In this document: positions 1 through 6,849 of the stretch, piece after piece | Layout of the letters: the number at the start of each line of letters is the position of its first letter | Position numbering within the stretch: position 1 is the first letter of the stretch | Assembly (NCBI GenBank): GCA_035512595.1 | Contig: DATKDU010000489.1 | Span: forward strand, 1 to 8,146 | DNA from: DATKDU01 sp035512595 | Lineage (GTDB): Bacteria; Planctomycetota; Planctomycetia; Pirellulales; Pirellulaceae | Length of the DNA stretch: 8,146 nucleotides | Direction: 5' to 3' | Position numbers and translations under genes: made by a program | Notes under the pieces: generated by a model | What the model was told of the DNA's origin: nothing | The model's database searches: none | The model's input: only the letters and a program-made list of their open reading frames with translations

Positions 1-50
1 GGTGGGCAGGGGGAGAGACAGTTGAGTCTTAGTTACTTTGGAGATTAAAC

Positions 51-512
51 ATGGAAGATCAGTCTCAGCCTGCTGGTCGTGAATATGCTCACCTTGCTGG
101 TAAGAGTAAGAAGAAGCCGATTGTCATGGTGCCTCCGCCGAGGCCCGCTCCGGCCGTGCCGCCGCCGGCCAAGCCGCTGCTGCCCGCCGTCGATCGCGGC
201 GTGCTGCCGAGCCGCCAACAGGAGGCGGAGGAGCCGGGGCCGCTGATCACCTTCGACGATGACCCGCCGCCGGAGCCGCTAATCGACGGCAGGCCGGTTC
301 GCAGCCGCAGCAAAGACGATCGTCACTTCTGCGTTCGCGAGTTTATGCGATTCGCCGATCTGGCCTTCTGTCGCCACAGGGCCGGGCTGTTGGACTTCGA
401 CGCTTTCAAGCACTTAGACACGCTGGCGCTGCTGGTTGAGAGGCTACCGCCAATCGTAGACCAGCTCCGCGAGCGCCTCGCCGAATACGACATCAACGAC
501 CTTGGCGACTAG
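51..512 (+). CDS. Proline-rich hypothetical protein
   Basis: I do not recognise a family. The 153-residue product has a short basic stretch (GKSKKKP, about residues 17-23), then a low-complexity region rich in proline and alanine (about 26-77) that is probably disordered. The C-terminal part (about 90-150) looks helical and charged, with regularly spaced leucines, and is the likely folded domain. There is no signal peptide or membrane segment. The ATG is supported by GGAG at 40-43, seven bases upstream. The gene ends eight bases before a strong hairpin at 521-555. Its neighbours downstream are broken small genes, so it may belong to an accessory or mobile segment, but that is inference. Coding status is supported by the ribosome binding site and the plausible C-terminal composition; function is unknown. 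Confidence 0.7.
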   Translation: MEDQSQPAGREYAHLAGKSKKKPIVMVPPPRPAPAVPPPAKPLLPAVDRGVLPSRQQEAEEPGPLITFDDDPPPEPLIDGRPVRSRSKDDRHFCVREFMRFADLAFCRHRAGLLDFDAFKHLDTLALLVERLPPIVDQLRERLAEYDINDLGD

Positions 513-917
513 CATCCTTTGCATGCAGCTTTGCAGCGCCTGCAGAGCTGCATGCGCTGCCCGTGTCCCTCCTCGTTACTCTGCCCCATCGATCAGAAAA
601 GTGTCTTTTATGCCTGATTCGTCGCCTGAAGCAGCTCACCGCGTGATGTCCCGGCACTCCAAAACACCCTCTAGCCTCCCCCAGTTGGGGGGTCGCCGTG
701 CGCACCTCTCGGCGCGGCGCGCCTGCCCGATGCCCATGGCGCAGAAAATATTGTGTTGTGCGAATAACCCAGCCTCGGAGGTTTTTGACCCCCCTTTTTT
801 GCCCCTACCACGTTTTTGCGCGATTTGGCAGGTAGGGCCCGGGAGGAGCCCTAGAGCCCACAATTGTGCCTCGTTTAGCAAGCGCTGGCAGAACTACACC
901 CCCATTTGGAGCCCGAA
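513..917. other. Non-coding gap of about 400 bases
   Basis: No convincing gene is seen on either strand. Besides the hairpin at 521-555 it holds a short stem, CCCCCA (678-683) with TGGGGG (686-691), a pocket richer in A and T near 745-765, and a C-run followed by a T-run near 789-800. An open plus-strand frame (502-921) and a minus-strand frame (636-881) cross it. Their compositions are unlike protein, and the plus-strand one runs through the hairpin. Confidence 0.5.
521..555 (+). terminator. Strong hairpin just after the 51-512 gene
   Basis: Arms 521-536 and 540-555 pair over 16 positions, 15 as Watson-Crick and one as a G-U wobble in RNA, with a three-base CGC loop. The left arm starts GCATGCAGCT and the right arm ends AGCTGCATGC. 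It begins eight bases after the stop codon. No T-run follows, so it is not a classical intrinsic terminator. It could slow transcription, protect the 3' end of the mRNA, or be a small palindromic repeat. Confidence 0.5.
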
Positions 918-1263
918 ATGACAGTACTTCGTGAGCAGATCGGAGACATAATCGTCCAGGTCGCTCAGGGCCTCAAGACCACCCCCGAGGCTGCCAAGGC
1001 TATCGAACAGTTGGAAGGCAGGCCCATTTACGCGATGCCAGCCGGGGGGACTCAATGGTCGACCGCCTGGCGCCGCTGTTCCGCAGAGGCCCGCCTATCG
1101 TGTGTAAGGGACATTCACCACACCCTCGGTGTGAGCATCCTGGCTGCCCAGAGACTGCAGCCACTCGACCAGGGCTCTCCCAAGAACGCGGTAGCTCCCC
1201 CGGCACTGCGTAGATGGTCATGACGTCCGCCCACCAGGCCCCGCCGCCGACGGCCTTGACTAG
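918..1263 (+). pseudogene. Frameshifted small gene, Cys/His-rich hypothetical
   Basis: ATG at 918 has GGAG at 908-911, six bases upstream. The first 40 or so codons look genuinely coding (a helical segment beginning MTVLREQIGDII). The natural frame then runs to 1223 with unlikely composition. Adding one base in the G-run at 1044-1049 joins it to a frame reading DSMVDRLAPLFRRG and then a Cys/His-rich segment (CKGHSPHPRCEHPGC), which resembles a small metal-binding motif. Adding one base in the C-run at 1197-1201 extends it to a TAG at 1261-1263, giving about 115 residues. Both repairs fall in homopolymers, so either real decay or read error could explain them. I do not recognise the family. 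If unrepaired, the expressed product would be a 101-residue chimera ending at 1223. Confidence 0.5.
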
Positions 1264-1483
1264 CGTTTTGCGTTCGCCTCTCGCCTGCAAACGCCGACCG
1301 GACAGATCATCGAGCCGTGGCGGGCGATGGCCGAGCCCAGCATGCGCTTCGTTCTCTCCAGCGGCGTGAGTTATTACCGTCTGCCGCGTGGTCCGCGGCG
1401 AGCAAGGCGTGCCGGCCGGGGCGACGTATGCCGACGCGCTGCAGGTTCAGGAGTGGATGGACAAGCTCGCGGCTTGTGTTTAG
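1214..1483 (+). pseudogene. Second frameshifted small hypothetical gene
   Basis: Coding-like segments lie in alternating frames. One reads LQTPTGQIIEPWRAMAEPSM and continues to about 1386. Another starts near 1388, reads VVRGEQGVPAGATYADALQV and continues to a TAG at 1481-1483. Dropping one base at the CC near 1384-1385 would fuse them. The start is uncertain: ATG at 1214 or 1220 in the frame of the last segment would overlap the end of the previous gene, as in translationally coupled pairs, but needs a further one-base repair near 1284. No known domain is recognised. The terminator at 1554-1588 closes the apparent transcription unit. Position and similar damage suggest it forms a small operon with the preceding broken gene. 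Confidence 0.4.
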
Positions 1484-1806
1484 TTGCACCCACCCCGCCG
1501 CCCGCCTAAACTGGCTCCCGTAGTCGCGGTACTGCCCCATCGCGGCTACACCCGCCCGGCCGATACCTGCCCCGTCGGCCGGGCTTTTCGTGCGCCCTCC
1601 CGACTTTGCTTATTTGGAACGCAGCATCGGATCTTTGAGCAGATCAAGGTTCGTGCTCGACCGACGTTTTCCGTTTCGTGCCGCCGCCTCGGGTGAGCCA
1701 GTTGCGCCACGTTAGCGTCCACCAATAGCATCCTGTATGCGTTCCCCAGCCACTGTGGCGAAAGTCTTTGCGTTCCAACTGCCGGACGAGCACCATAAGC
1801 ATCCGT
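1484..1806. other. Intergenic region, no gene seen
   Basis: This stretch lies between a plus-strand unit and the 3' end of the minus-strand hydrolase gene. Apart from the terminator at 1554-1588 I see no gene, RNA or clear repeat. Short open frames on both strands (for example minus 1546-1731) lack a convincing start or composition. No T-tailed hairpin is visible for the minus-strand gene ending at 1807. Confidence 0.5.
1554..1588 (+). terminator. Rho-independent-type terminator
   Basis: A perfect 10-base stem, GCCCGGCCGA (1554-1563) with TCGGCCGGGC (1575-1584), has an 11-base loop and is followed directly by TTTT (1585-1588). The orientation fits plus-strand transcription ending after the broken genes of 918-1483. 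The T-run is short but the stem is very GC-rich. Confidence 0.7.
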
Positions 1807-3105
1807 TCAAGGCTGGAACTGAACCGTGGTGGTCACCATGGCGTCGCGCTGATCGGTCAGAGCGACAAACCAGGTATTCGCGTCGGCAGGCGGCTCTGGG
1901 ACGGTGACCGCGGCATCGTCGATTTCGGCGGGCAGGCTCTGCCAGGTTCGTTTGGACCGCGGACCGGCGTCGGTGGTGTAGTGCAGGGCAGCGGACTTGA
2001 GTGGAACGGCGCTGGTGTACGGCAGCCGGATCTTGGCACCAACCTTGCCCAGGTTTCCGGGCACGGGCAGAGGCTTGCCACTAGAGCAGAACGAATCGAT
2101 GAACAAGCCGATCTCCTTGGGGGCCCAGCCGGGAGCGTGGCCGTGCGGCATGTTCACTTCGATCCGCATCTGCTTGGGGCCGGGAACGACGTCGAAGGTC
2201 TTCTGGTAACTATCGAGCGGATAATGAACATCGTTTGTGCCATTGACGAACAGTATCGGCACGCGGCACCGACCGAGCAGGCTCGACGGATCGTAGGCAT
2301 CGATCCACTGCTGGCGCCGCTCCCCCAGTTTATCGATGGACGGTTTCTGCACCGACTCCCCCTCAAAGAGAAACCCGCAGCCATAGACGGGCACGGCGGC
2401 TTGGAAGCGGTCGTCAACCGATGCGACCAGGCAGGTCGTATATCCGCCCCAGCTGATCCCGGTGACCGCCGTGCGATCGGCAGTCACTTCCGGGAATGAC
2501 CGCAGCAGCGAATGGGCTCGAATAACGCTCGCCACCGCGTGGTACGGCCAGTCGTCGGACACGTCGCCGCCGATGCTGTCGAACTTTTCCGGGTGACCGT
2601 GATTCGGCCCGCCGTTTGGCAGCCGAGTTCGCGTCTTCGGATCGTTGGCCTGGTTGGGGACAGGAACTCCCGCCGCGTCGTAAACGGGGTCGATCGGGCG
2701 ACTTCCCGACAGGTCCATGGCGATTGCCGCATATCCCCGCTTTGCCCACAACCAGGTCCACTCGGCGAAGGCCGTCCCACCGCCGCCATGAATCAACACC
2801 ACCCCCGGGAATTCTTCATTGGCCTTCACGCCTCCCAGCGTTGCGGGAGACGCATAAAAGGCGAACACTTCCGTTTCATGCCCCTCGAACTTTTCGCCAG
2901 CATACAGGAGTGCATGAACCGGACCATCCTGCGAAACCCAGCGCATCTTGGGGGTGCGCTTCAGCTCGGTGAGATTCCAGCGGTTGATCCCTTTTGCTTC
3001 ACCAGCACGCGGCTCCTGGGCAAACGACACAGGCACGAGGAGCATGGAGCAGGCAACGCTCGACAATAAACAGCCGGCCAAACGGTGACTAAGGAAAGCG
3101 AACAT
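1807..3105 (-). CDS. Secreted alpha/beta hydrolase (dienelactone hydrolase / acetyl xylan esterase / prolyl oligopeptidase-like)
   Basis: Predicted serine hydrolase of the alpha/beta fold acting outside the cytoplasm on an ester or amide; the substrate is unknown. From the chosen ATG at 3105 the protein has 432 residues. It opens with a signal peptide (an Arg, a hydrophobic run, then a VSFA-Q type cleavage site near residue 29). The frame is open to 3234, but the signal peptide favours ATG 3105; no Shine-Dalgarno is visible. Visible motifs are an oxyanion-loop HGGGG (about 106-110), the nucleophile elbow GISWGG (Ser about 218), an acidic residue in NGTNDVHYP (Asp about 292) and a histidine in MPHGHAPGW (His 321 or 323), so the triad looks complete. 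Residues from about 342 to the end look like a beta-rich accessory domain. It is transcribed divergently from the serine hydrolase at 3290. A long antisense frame (1768-2499 plus) is a shadow. Confidence 0.88.
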   Translation of the reverse strand: MFAFLSHRLAGCLLSSVACSMLLVPVSFAQEPRAGEAKGINRWNLTELKRTPKMRWVSQDGPVHALLYAGEKFEGHETEVFAFYASPATLGGVKANEEFPGVVLIHGGGGTAFAEWTWLWAKRGYAAIAMDLSGSRPIDPVYDAAGVPVPNQANDPKTRTRLPNGGPNHGHPEKFDSIGGDVSDDWPYHAVASVIRAHSLLRSFPEVTADRTAVTGISWGGYTTCLVASVDDRFQAAVPVYGCGFLFEGESVQKPSIDKLGERRQQWIDAYDPSSLLGRCRVPILFVNGTNDVHYPLDSYQKTFDVVPGPKQMRIEVNMPHGHAPGWAPKEIGLFIDSFCSSGKPLPVPGNLGKVGAKIRLPYTSAVPLKSAALHYTTDAGPRSKRTWQSLPAEIDDAAVTVPEPPADANTWFVALTDQRDAMVTTTVQFQP

Positions 3106-3127
3106 GGTGCGAAGGTAAGGAGGAATT

Positions 3128-3141
3128 CTGTCGATCGACAG
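3128..3141. promoter_or_regulatory. 14-base perfect palindrome upstream of the hydrolase
   Basis: CTGTCGATCGACAG is its own reverse complement and lies 23 bases upstream of the minus-strand hydrolase ATG, inside the 184-base divergent region. It may be a dimeric regulator site; no regulator is identified. Confidence 0.35.
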
Positions 3142-3189
3142 GTATTGCTGGGACATCGAATCAGCCGCGGTTGGGGGTCTTGCGATCGA

Positions 3190-3201
3190 ACCTTGCAAGG
3201 T
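3190..3201. promoter_or_regulatory. 12-base perfect palindrome in the divergent region
   Basis: ACCTTGCAAGGT is a perfect palindrome about 90 bases upstream of the plus-strand GTG at 3290 and 85 bases upstream of the minus-strand ATG. It is flanked by TCGA on the left and CGAT on the right. A shared operator for the divergent genes is possible but unproven; no clear -35/-10 pair is seen. Confidence 0.3.
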
Positions 3202-3289
3202 CGATTCTACTTGCCGGATCGACGTTTGCGGCACTATTCTGAGCGAAATCGTCGCGATTGCTTCCGATCCCGCGCGAGTGAGGTGATTC

Positions 3290-4114
3290 GTGTTCCACTG
3301 CCGCTACCAGCCCAGAATCGCCCTCCTCCTGATGGCGGTCAGCTCGCTGCTGTTAACCGCCGGACCTCTGCCTGCCGGCGAGATGGTTTTTCCCGGCAAG
3401 GATTGGGAAGAAGCCGCGCCCGCTGCGCAGTCGCTCGACGAGGCAAAGCTGGCGGCGGCAGTTAACTATCTCAAGGAAAACTCTGGCCGCGACGGCGTGC
3501 GCGAATTGGTGATCGTCCAAAATGGCCGGCTGGTCTGGAAAGGCGATAACATCGACCATGTCCACGGCGTCTGGTCGTGCACCAAGTCGTTTACCAGCAC
3601 CGTGCTGGGGCTGCTCATCGACGACCAGAAATGCACGCTCGACGCCCCGGCCAAGAAGTTCGTGCCGGAATTGGCCGAGCACTATGGCGACGTGAGGCTG
3701 CGGCATCTGGCGACGATGACCTCAGGATACCGCGCGATCGGCGACGAGCCGCAGGGGAGCTATACGCACGGGCCGAGCCGCACGCCGTTTGAGCCGTCGA
3801 AGGAACCTCTGTTTGCGCCCCCCGGCTCGCAGTATGCGTACTGGGATTCGGCGATGAATCTTTTTGGACTCGTGCTGACACGCATTGCCCAGGAGCCACT
3901 GGAGGATGTATTCAAGCGTCGCATCGCCGATCCGATTGGGATGAAGAACTGGGACTGGGGTGATTACGCCACAATCGACGGCGTCGTCGTCAACGGCGGC
4001 TCGGGGAATGCCGGCAAGCACGTGACGATTTCGGCCCGCGAGATGGCCCGGCTGGGGCACCTGTTTCTCAATCGGGGAAACTGGAACGGCAAGCAACTGA
4101 TCAGCGCCGAGTGA
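3290..4114 (+). CDS. Exported serine hydrolase (beta-lactamase / PBP fold), truncated by an in-frame TGA
   Basis: Class C beta-lactamase-like serine hydrolase (PF00144 type), 274 residues as read. GTG at 3290 has GAGG at 3280-3283, six bases upstream, and a signal peptide follows (residues 1 to about 30, ending LPAG). The catalytic SxxK motif is SCTK (Ser96, Lys99). The second, tyrosine motif is probably YWD at 184-186. The third motif expected in this family is not in this piece. The same frame goes on after the TGA at 4112-4114 with the missing C-terminal part of the domain, including SGHNNN at about 331-336 and IPDWNMVIVR. Family members usually read ISAEW at this point, so TGG to TGA is the simplest explanation. 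The truncated protein would probably be inactive. The frame stays open to 5545, so the ancestral product was about 751 residues with C-terminal FG-GAP repeats. The substrate is unknown. Confidence 0.82.
   Translation: MFHCRYQPRIALLLMAVSSLLLTAGPLPAGEMVFPGKDWEEAAPAAQSLDEAKLAAAVNYLKENSGRDGVRELVIVQNGRLVWKGDNIDHVHGVWSCTKSFTSTVLGLLIDDQKCTLDAPAKKFVPELAEHYGDVRLRHLATMTSGYRAIGDEPQGSYTHGPSRTPFEPSKEPLFAPPGSQYAYWDSAMNLFGLVLTRIAQEPLEDVFKRRIADPIGMKNWDWGDYATIDGVVVNGGSGNAGKHVTISAREMARLGHLFLNRGNWNGKQLISAE
4112..4114 (+). other. In-frame TGA at an expected tryptophan codon
   Basis: The codons before it read ISAE and those after read IQTASSTHVSPETPW, in the same frame, with no other stop until 5543-5545. Related hydrolases normally have Trp right after a motif like ISAE. 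A point nonsense mutation, a sequencing error or readthrough are all possible. Other genes here end properly at TGA (5543-5545 and 6762-6764), which argues against a changed code. Confidence 0.75.
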
Positions 4115-4306
4115 ATACAGACAGCCTCTTCCACGCACGTATCTCCGGAGACCCCCTGGGCTCATCCGGCCAGCAAGATCGACGGCCGCGGGGTCTATGG
4201 CCTGAACTGGTGGACCAACGGCACTGGGCCGGATGGGAAGCGCAAATGGCCCGCCGCGCCACTGACCACGTATGCCGCCAGCGGCCACAACAACAACCGG
4301 CTGTTT

Positions 4307-5545
4307 GTGATCCCCGACTGGAACATGGTGATCGTGCGGCTGGGACTGGACGAGAGGGACGGCAAGATTCCTGATGCCGTCTGGTCCGAGTTTCTGCGGC
4401 TCGTCGGAGACGCGCGAACGGACGGTAACTCGTCTCCCGTAGCGCCGAAAGAAAGCAGGCTGCGATTTCGCGTCCACGAGATTGGCCGACCTGGAGGGTC
4501 AAACTTCGGGCAAACTTCGGCCGTGGACGTGGACCAGGACGGCGACCTCGACTTCATCTCCGGACGCCAGTTCGGCGATGTCTTCTGGCTCGAGAATCAG
4601 GGCGCGGACAAGTGGGTGCAGCACTTGATCGGCCAGAACGCCCGCACCGACGTGGGCGGCACTGCATTCGACGTGGACGGCGACGGCTGGGTCGATCAGG
4701 TCTCGGGCGGGACATGGTATCGCAACCCGGGTAAGGGAAAGCACTCGGCGCGCTGGGAGCGGCTGGAAAACGGCGCTAGGCCCGCGCACGACAATGTCGC
4801 GGCCGATATGGACGGCGATGGTAAGCTCGATCTGGTTTCGATTCTCGACAAGGCGGGAGTATTCTGGTACGCCACTGGCGATGATCCGACCAGGCACTGG
4901 ACCGAACACAAAGTGGTTGGCGTCACCGATCCGCAGTGTCACGGCGGCATCGCCGTGGGGGACATTGACGGCGACGGCGACAACGACATCGCCCGCGTCG
5001 ATCGCTGGTTGGAAAATGCCGACGGCAAAGGGGAGGTCTGGATCGAGCGGCGCACCTTCGACTTCGGCAAGGTGGGCCCGTGGGGGATCCAGACCAGAGC
5101 GCATCTGGCGGACGTCGATCGGGACGGGGACCTCGACCTGATCCAGGCCGAAGGGGACGTCCTGGACGGCCGCGTCGCTTGGTTCGAGAACCTGCACGGC
5201 AATGGCAAAGATTGGGAGCGGCATCTCATCAAGGCGCCAGGGCACCGCCAGGACTTCCATTCGCTGTGCGTCGCCGACTTCGATAGCGACGGCGACCTGG
5301 ACCTCTTCTCCGGCGGCGGCCCGCTCACCGAAGGGGAGCACCAATGGTTCCTGTGGGAGAACCAGGATGGCAAAGGCGCGTCGTGGCGGGAGCATGTCCT
5401 GGTTCGTGGACTGCGGACTCACGAGTCGGTGTGCGGCGACGTGGACGGCGACGGGGACATCGACATCCTCACCAAGCCCTGGCGCGGCGACCGGCACTTG
5501 TTCGTCGAGAATCTGCTCCGCCAGGGGCGCGCTGCCGCGCGGTGA
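4307..5545 (+). CDS. C-terminal hydrolase remainder plus FG-GAP/VCBS repeat domain
   Basis: A caller would start this 412-residue frame at GTG 4307, but the frame is open back to the TGA at 4112. It is the continuation of the serine hydrolase rather than an independent gene: the GTG codes an internal valine and has no ribosome binding site or signal peptide. The first 45 or so residues finish the beta-lactamase fold. From about 4470 on there are seven calcium-binding-type loops of the DxDxDG class (DVDQDG, DVDGDG, DMDGDG, DIDGDG, DVDRDG, DFDSDG, DVDGDG), each starting a beta-hairpin with a WxEN or WYRN-like partner, as in FG-GAP/VCBS beta-propellers. Such propellers are normally extracellular, so without the upstream signal peptide this piece would be mislocalised. 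The long minus-strand frame 4499-5497 is a shadow caused by the repeats. Confidence 0.8.
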   Translation: MIPDWNMVIVRLGLDERDGKIPDAVWSEFLRLVGDARTDGNSSPVAPKESRLRFRVHEIGRPGGSNFGQTSAVDVDQDGDLDFISGRQFGDVFWLENQGADKWVQHLIGQNARTDVGGTAFDVDGDGWVDQVSGGTWYRNPGKGKHSARWERLENGARPAHDNVAADMDGDGKLDLVSILDKAGVFWYATGDDPTRHWTEHKVVGVTDPQCHGGIAVGDIDGDGDNDIARVDRWLENADGKGEVWIERRTFDFGKVGPWGIQTRAHLADVDRDGDLDLIQAEGDVLDGRVAWFENLHGNGKDWERHLIKAPGHRQDFHSLCVADFDSDGDLDLFSGGGPLTEGEHQWFLWENQDGKGASWREHVLVRGLRTHESVCGDVDGDGDIDILTKPWRGDRHLFVENLLRQGRAAAR

Positions 5546-5624
5546 CCTGGTCAGCCACTTCGTATAGACTGGTCACGTTGACGACGCCTTCGGCTCCACG
5601 GTCCTTGATCACGGAGGTGCATCC

Positions 5625-6764
5625 ATGCGCCACTTCCCACTGTTGTTGCTTACCGTCCTGACCGCCCTGGCATTCCCGGCCAAGGCACATGCGGCCGACC
5701 CGGCGGGGCTGAAGTCGCTGGCCATTGGCGATGCCGCGCCCAATTTCAAACTCCCCGGCGTGGACGACAAGGAATACACCTTGCAGAGTTTTGCCGACGC
5801 ACGGCTGCTGCTGGTCGTCTTCACCTGCAATCATTGCCCAACGGCTCAGGCCTATGAGCAGCGCATCGCCCAGCTCCATGCGGACTACAAGGACAAGGGA
5901 GTGGCGCTCGTTGCCATATCGCCGAACGATCCGCAAGCGGTCCGCCTGGATGAGCTGGGCTACACCGACCTGGGCGATTCACTGGAAGATATGAAGCTGC
6001 GGGCCAAGGAGCGGAAGTTCGCCTTCCCCTACCTCTACGACGGCGAAACGCAGAAGGCGTCTTTGGCCTATGGCGTCCTCGCCACCCCCCAGGTGTTTTT
6101 ATTCGACGAGAATCGCAAGCTCCGCTATGTGGGACGGATCGACGATTCGGATGTGAAGACGGTCACCAGCCACGATGTGCGAAACGCGCTCGACGCCCTG
6201 TTGGCCGGCCGCAGCGTGCCGATTGAAAAGACTCGCGTCTTTGGCTGCTCCACGAAATGGTCAGATAAGCGCCCCGACGCGCGGAAATCGCTGGAGAAGT
6301 GGGACCAGGAGAAGGTGGAGCTGATGCCGCTCGATGAAGCCGGCGCGACGCGGCTCGCCAAAAACGATACCGACAAGCTGCTCCTGATCAACGTCTGGGC
6401 GACGTGGTGCGGCCCCTGCGTTGCCGAGATGCCGGAGTTTGTCACCATGCACCGCATGTACCGCGGCCGCAAGTTCGAGCTAGTGACGATCAGCCTGGAC
6501 GAGCCCGAGGAGAAAGAGACCGCCCTCAAGCTGCTACGCGAGAAGCACGTTTCGGCCACCAACTATCTGTCGGCCGTATCCAGTCGCGACAAGCTGGCCG
6601 ATCTGCTCGACAAGGAATGGCCGGGGCCGATTCCTTACACGCTGCTCGTCGCCCCCGGCGGCAAGATTCTGTATCGCCACAGCGGCCCGATCGATGCGCT
6701 GGAAGTCCGGCGAGCAATCGTCGATTTTCTGGGAAGGACGTATGCCAGCCGGTCCGCCAAGTGA
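5625..6764 (+). CDS. Exported protein with two thioredoxin folds (redoxin + TlpA-like)
   Basis: The 379-residue protein starts at ATG 5625 with GGAGG at 5613-5617, seven bases upstream. It has a signal peptide (1-23, ending AHA before Ala24). The first domain (about 33-195) is AhpC/TSA/redoxin-like: PNFKLPG, a TCNHC active site (Cys68, Cys71) and a cis-proline in ATPQVFLF (Pro155). A linker with GCSTKWSDKR follows (about 208-217). The second domain (about 225-375) is TlpA/ResA-like with WATWCGPC (Cys262, Cys265) and a likely cis-proline at 337 (PIPYT). Both CxxC pairs are intact, so both folds can be redox-active. The probable role is thiol-disulfide exchange or peroxide handling in the periplasm; the partner is unknown. 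It lies 79 bases after the FG-GAP gene on the same strand and could share its transcript. Confidence 0.9.
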   Translation: MRHFPLLLLTVLTALAFPAKAHAADPAGLKSLAIGDAAPNFKLPGVDDKEYTLQSFADARLLLVVFTCNHCPTAQAYEQRIAQLHADYKDKGVALVAISPNDPQAVRLDELGYTDLGDSLEDMKLRAKERKFAFPYLYDGETQKASLAYGVLATPQVFLFDENRKLRYVGRIDDSDVKTVTSHDVRNALDALLAGRSVPIEKTRVFGCSTKWSDKRPDARKSLEKWDQEKVELMPLDEAGATRLAKNDTDKLLLINVWATWCGPCVAEMPEFVTMHRMYRGRKFELVTISLDEPEEKETALKLLREKHVSATNYLSAVSSRDKLADLLDKEWPGPIPYTLLVAPGGKILYRHSGPIDALEVRRAIVDFLGRTYASRSAK

Positions 6765-6823
6765 CCGCGCGTCGCCATGGGGGCCGTTGGCGAACTTGCG
6801 GGGAAGCGGACGGCGGTTTTAGC

Positions 6824-6849
6824 AGGGGACCACTTCTAGCAAGTCCCCT
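6824..6849. repeat. Small inverted repeat after the redoxin gene
   Basis: AGGGGAC (6824-6830) and GTCCCCT (6843-6849) form a seven-base stem with a 12-base loop between the convergent redoxin gene and phosphatase remnant. No T-run follows on either strand, so a terminator role is weak. Confidence 0.3.

Noticed and set aside
636..881. 81-residue minus-strand frame
   Set aside because: No ribosome binding site, motif or neighbour support could be seen.
502..921. 139-residue plus-strand frame over the gap
   Set aside because: Cys/Pro/Ser-rich, unlike protein, runs through a long hairpin and overlaps the ends of both neighbours.
1768..2499. 243-residue plus-strand open frame
   Set aside because: It is antisense to the alpha/beta hydrolase, whose signal peptide and full catalytic motifs are on the minus strand; it has no known motif.
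4112..4160. Selenocysteine insertion at the TGA
   Set aside because: The position is expected to be Trp, not Cys, and no convincing bacterial SECIS-like stem-loop follows; only a 10-base palindrome (4142-4151) is present.
3722..4477. 251-residue minus-strand open frame
   Set aside because: Antisense to the serine hydrolase domain, with no recognisable motif or ribosome binding site.
4499..5497. 332-residue minus-strand open frame
   Set aside because: It is a shadow of the GAC/GGC-rich DxDxDG repeats; the antisense codons yield repetitive Val/Ala/Pro text.
3290..6764. TGA read as tryptophan throughout (altered genetic code)
   Set aside because: Neighbouring genes end cleanly at TGA and use TGG for tryptophan.
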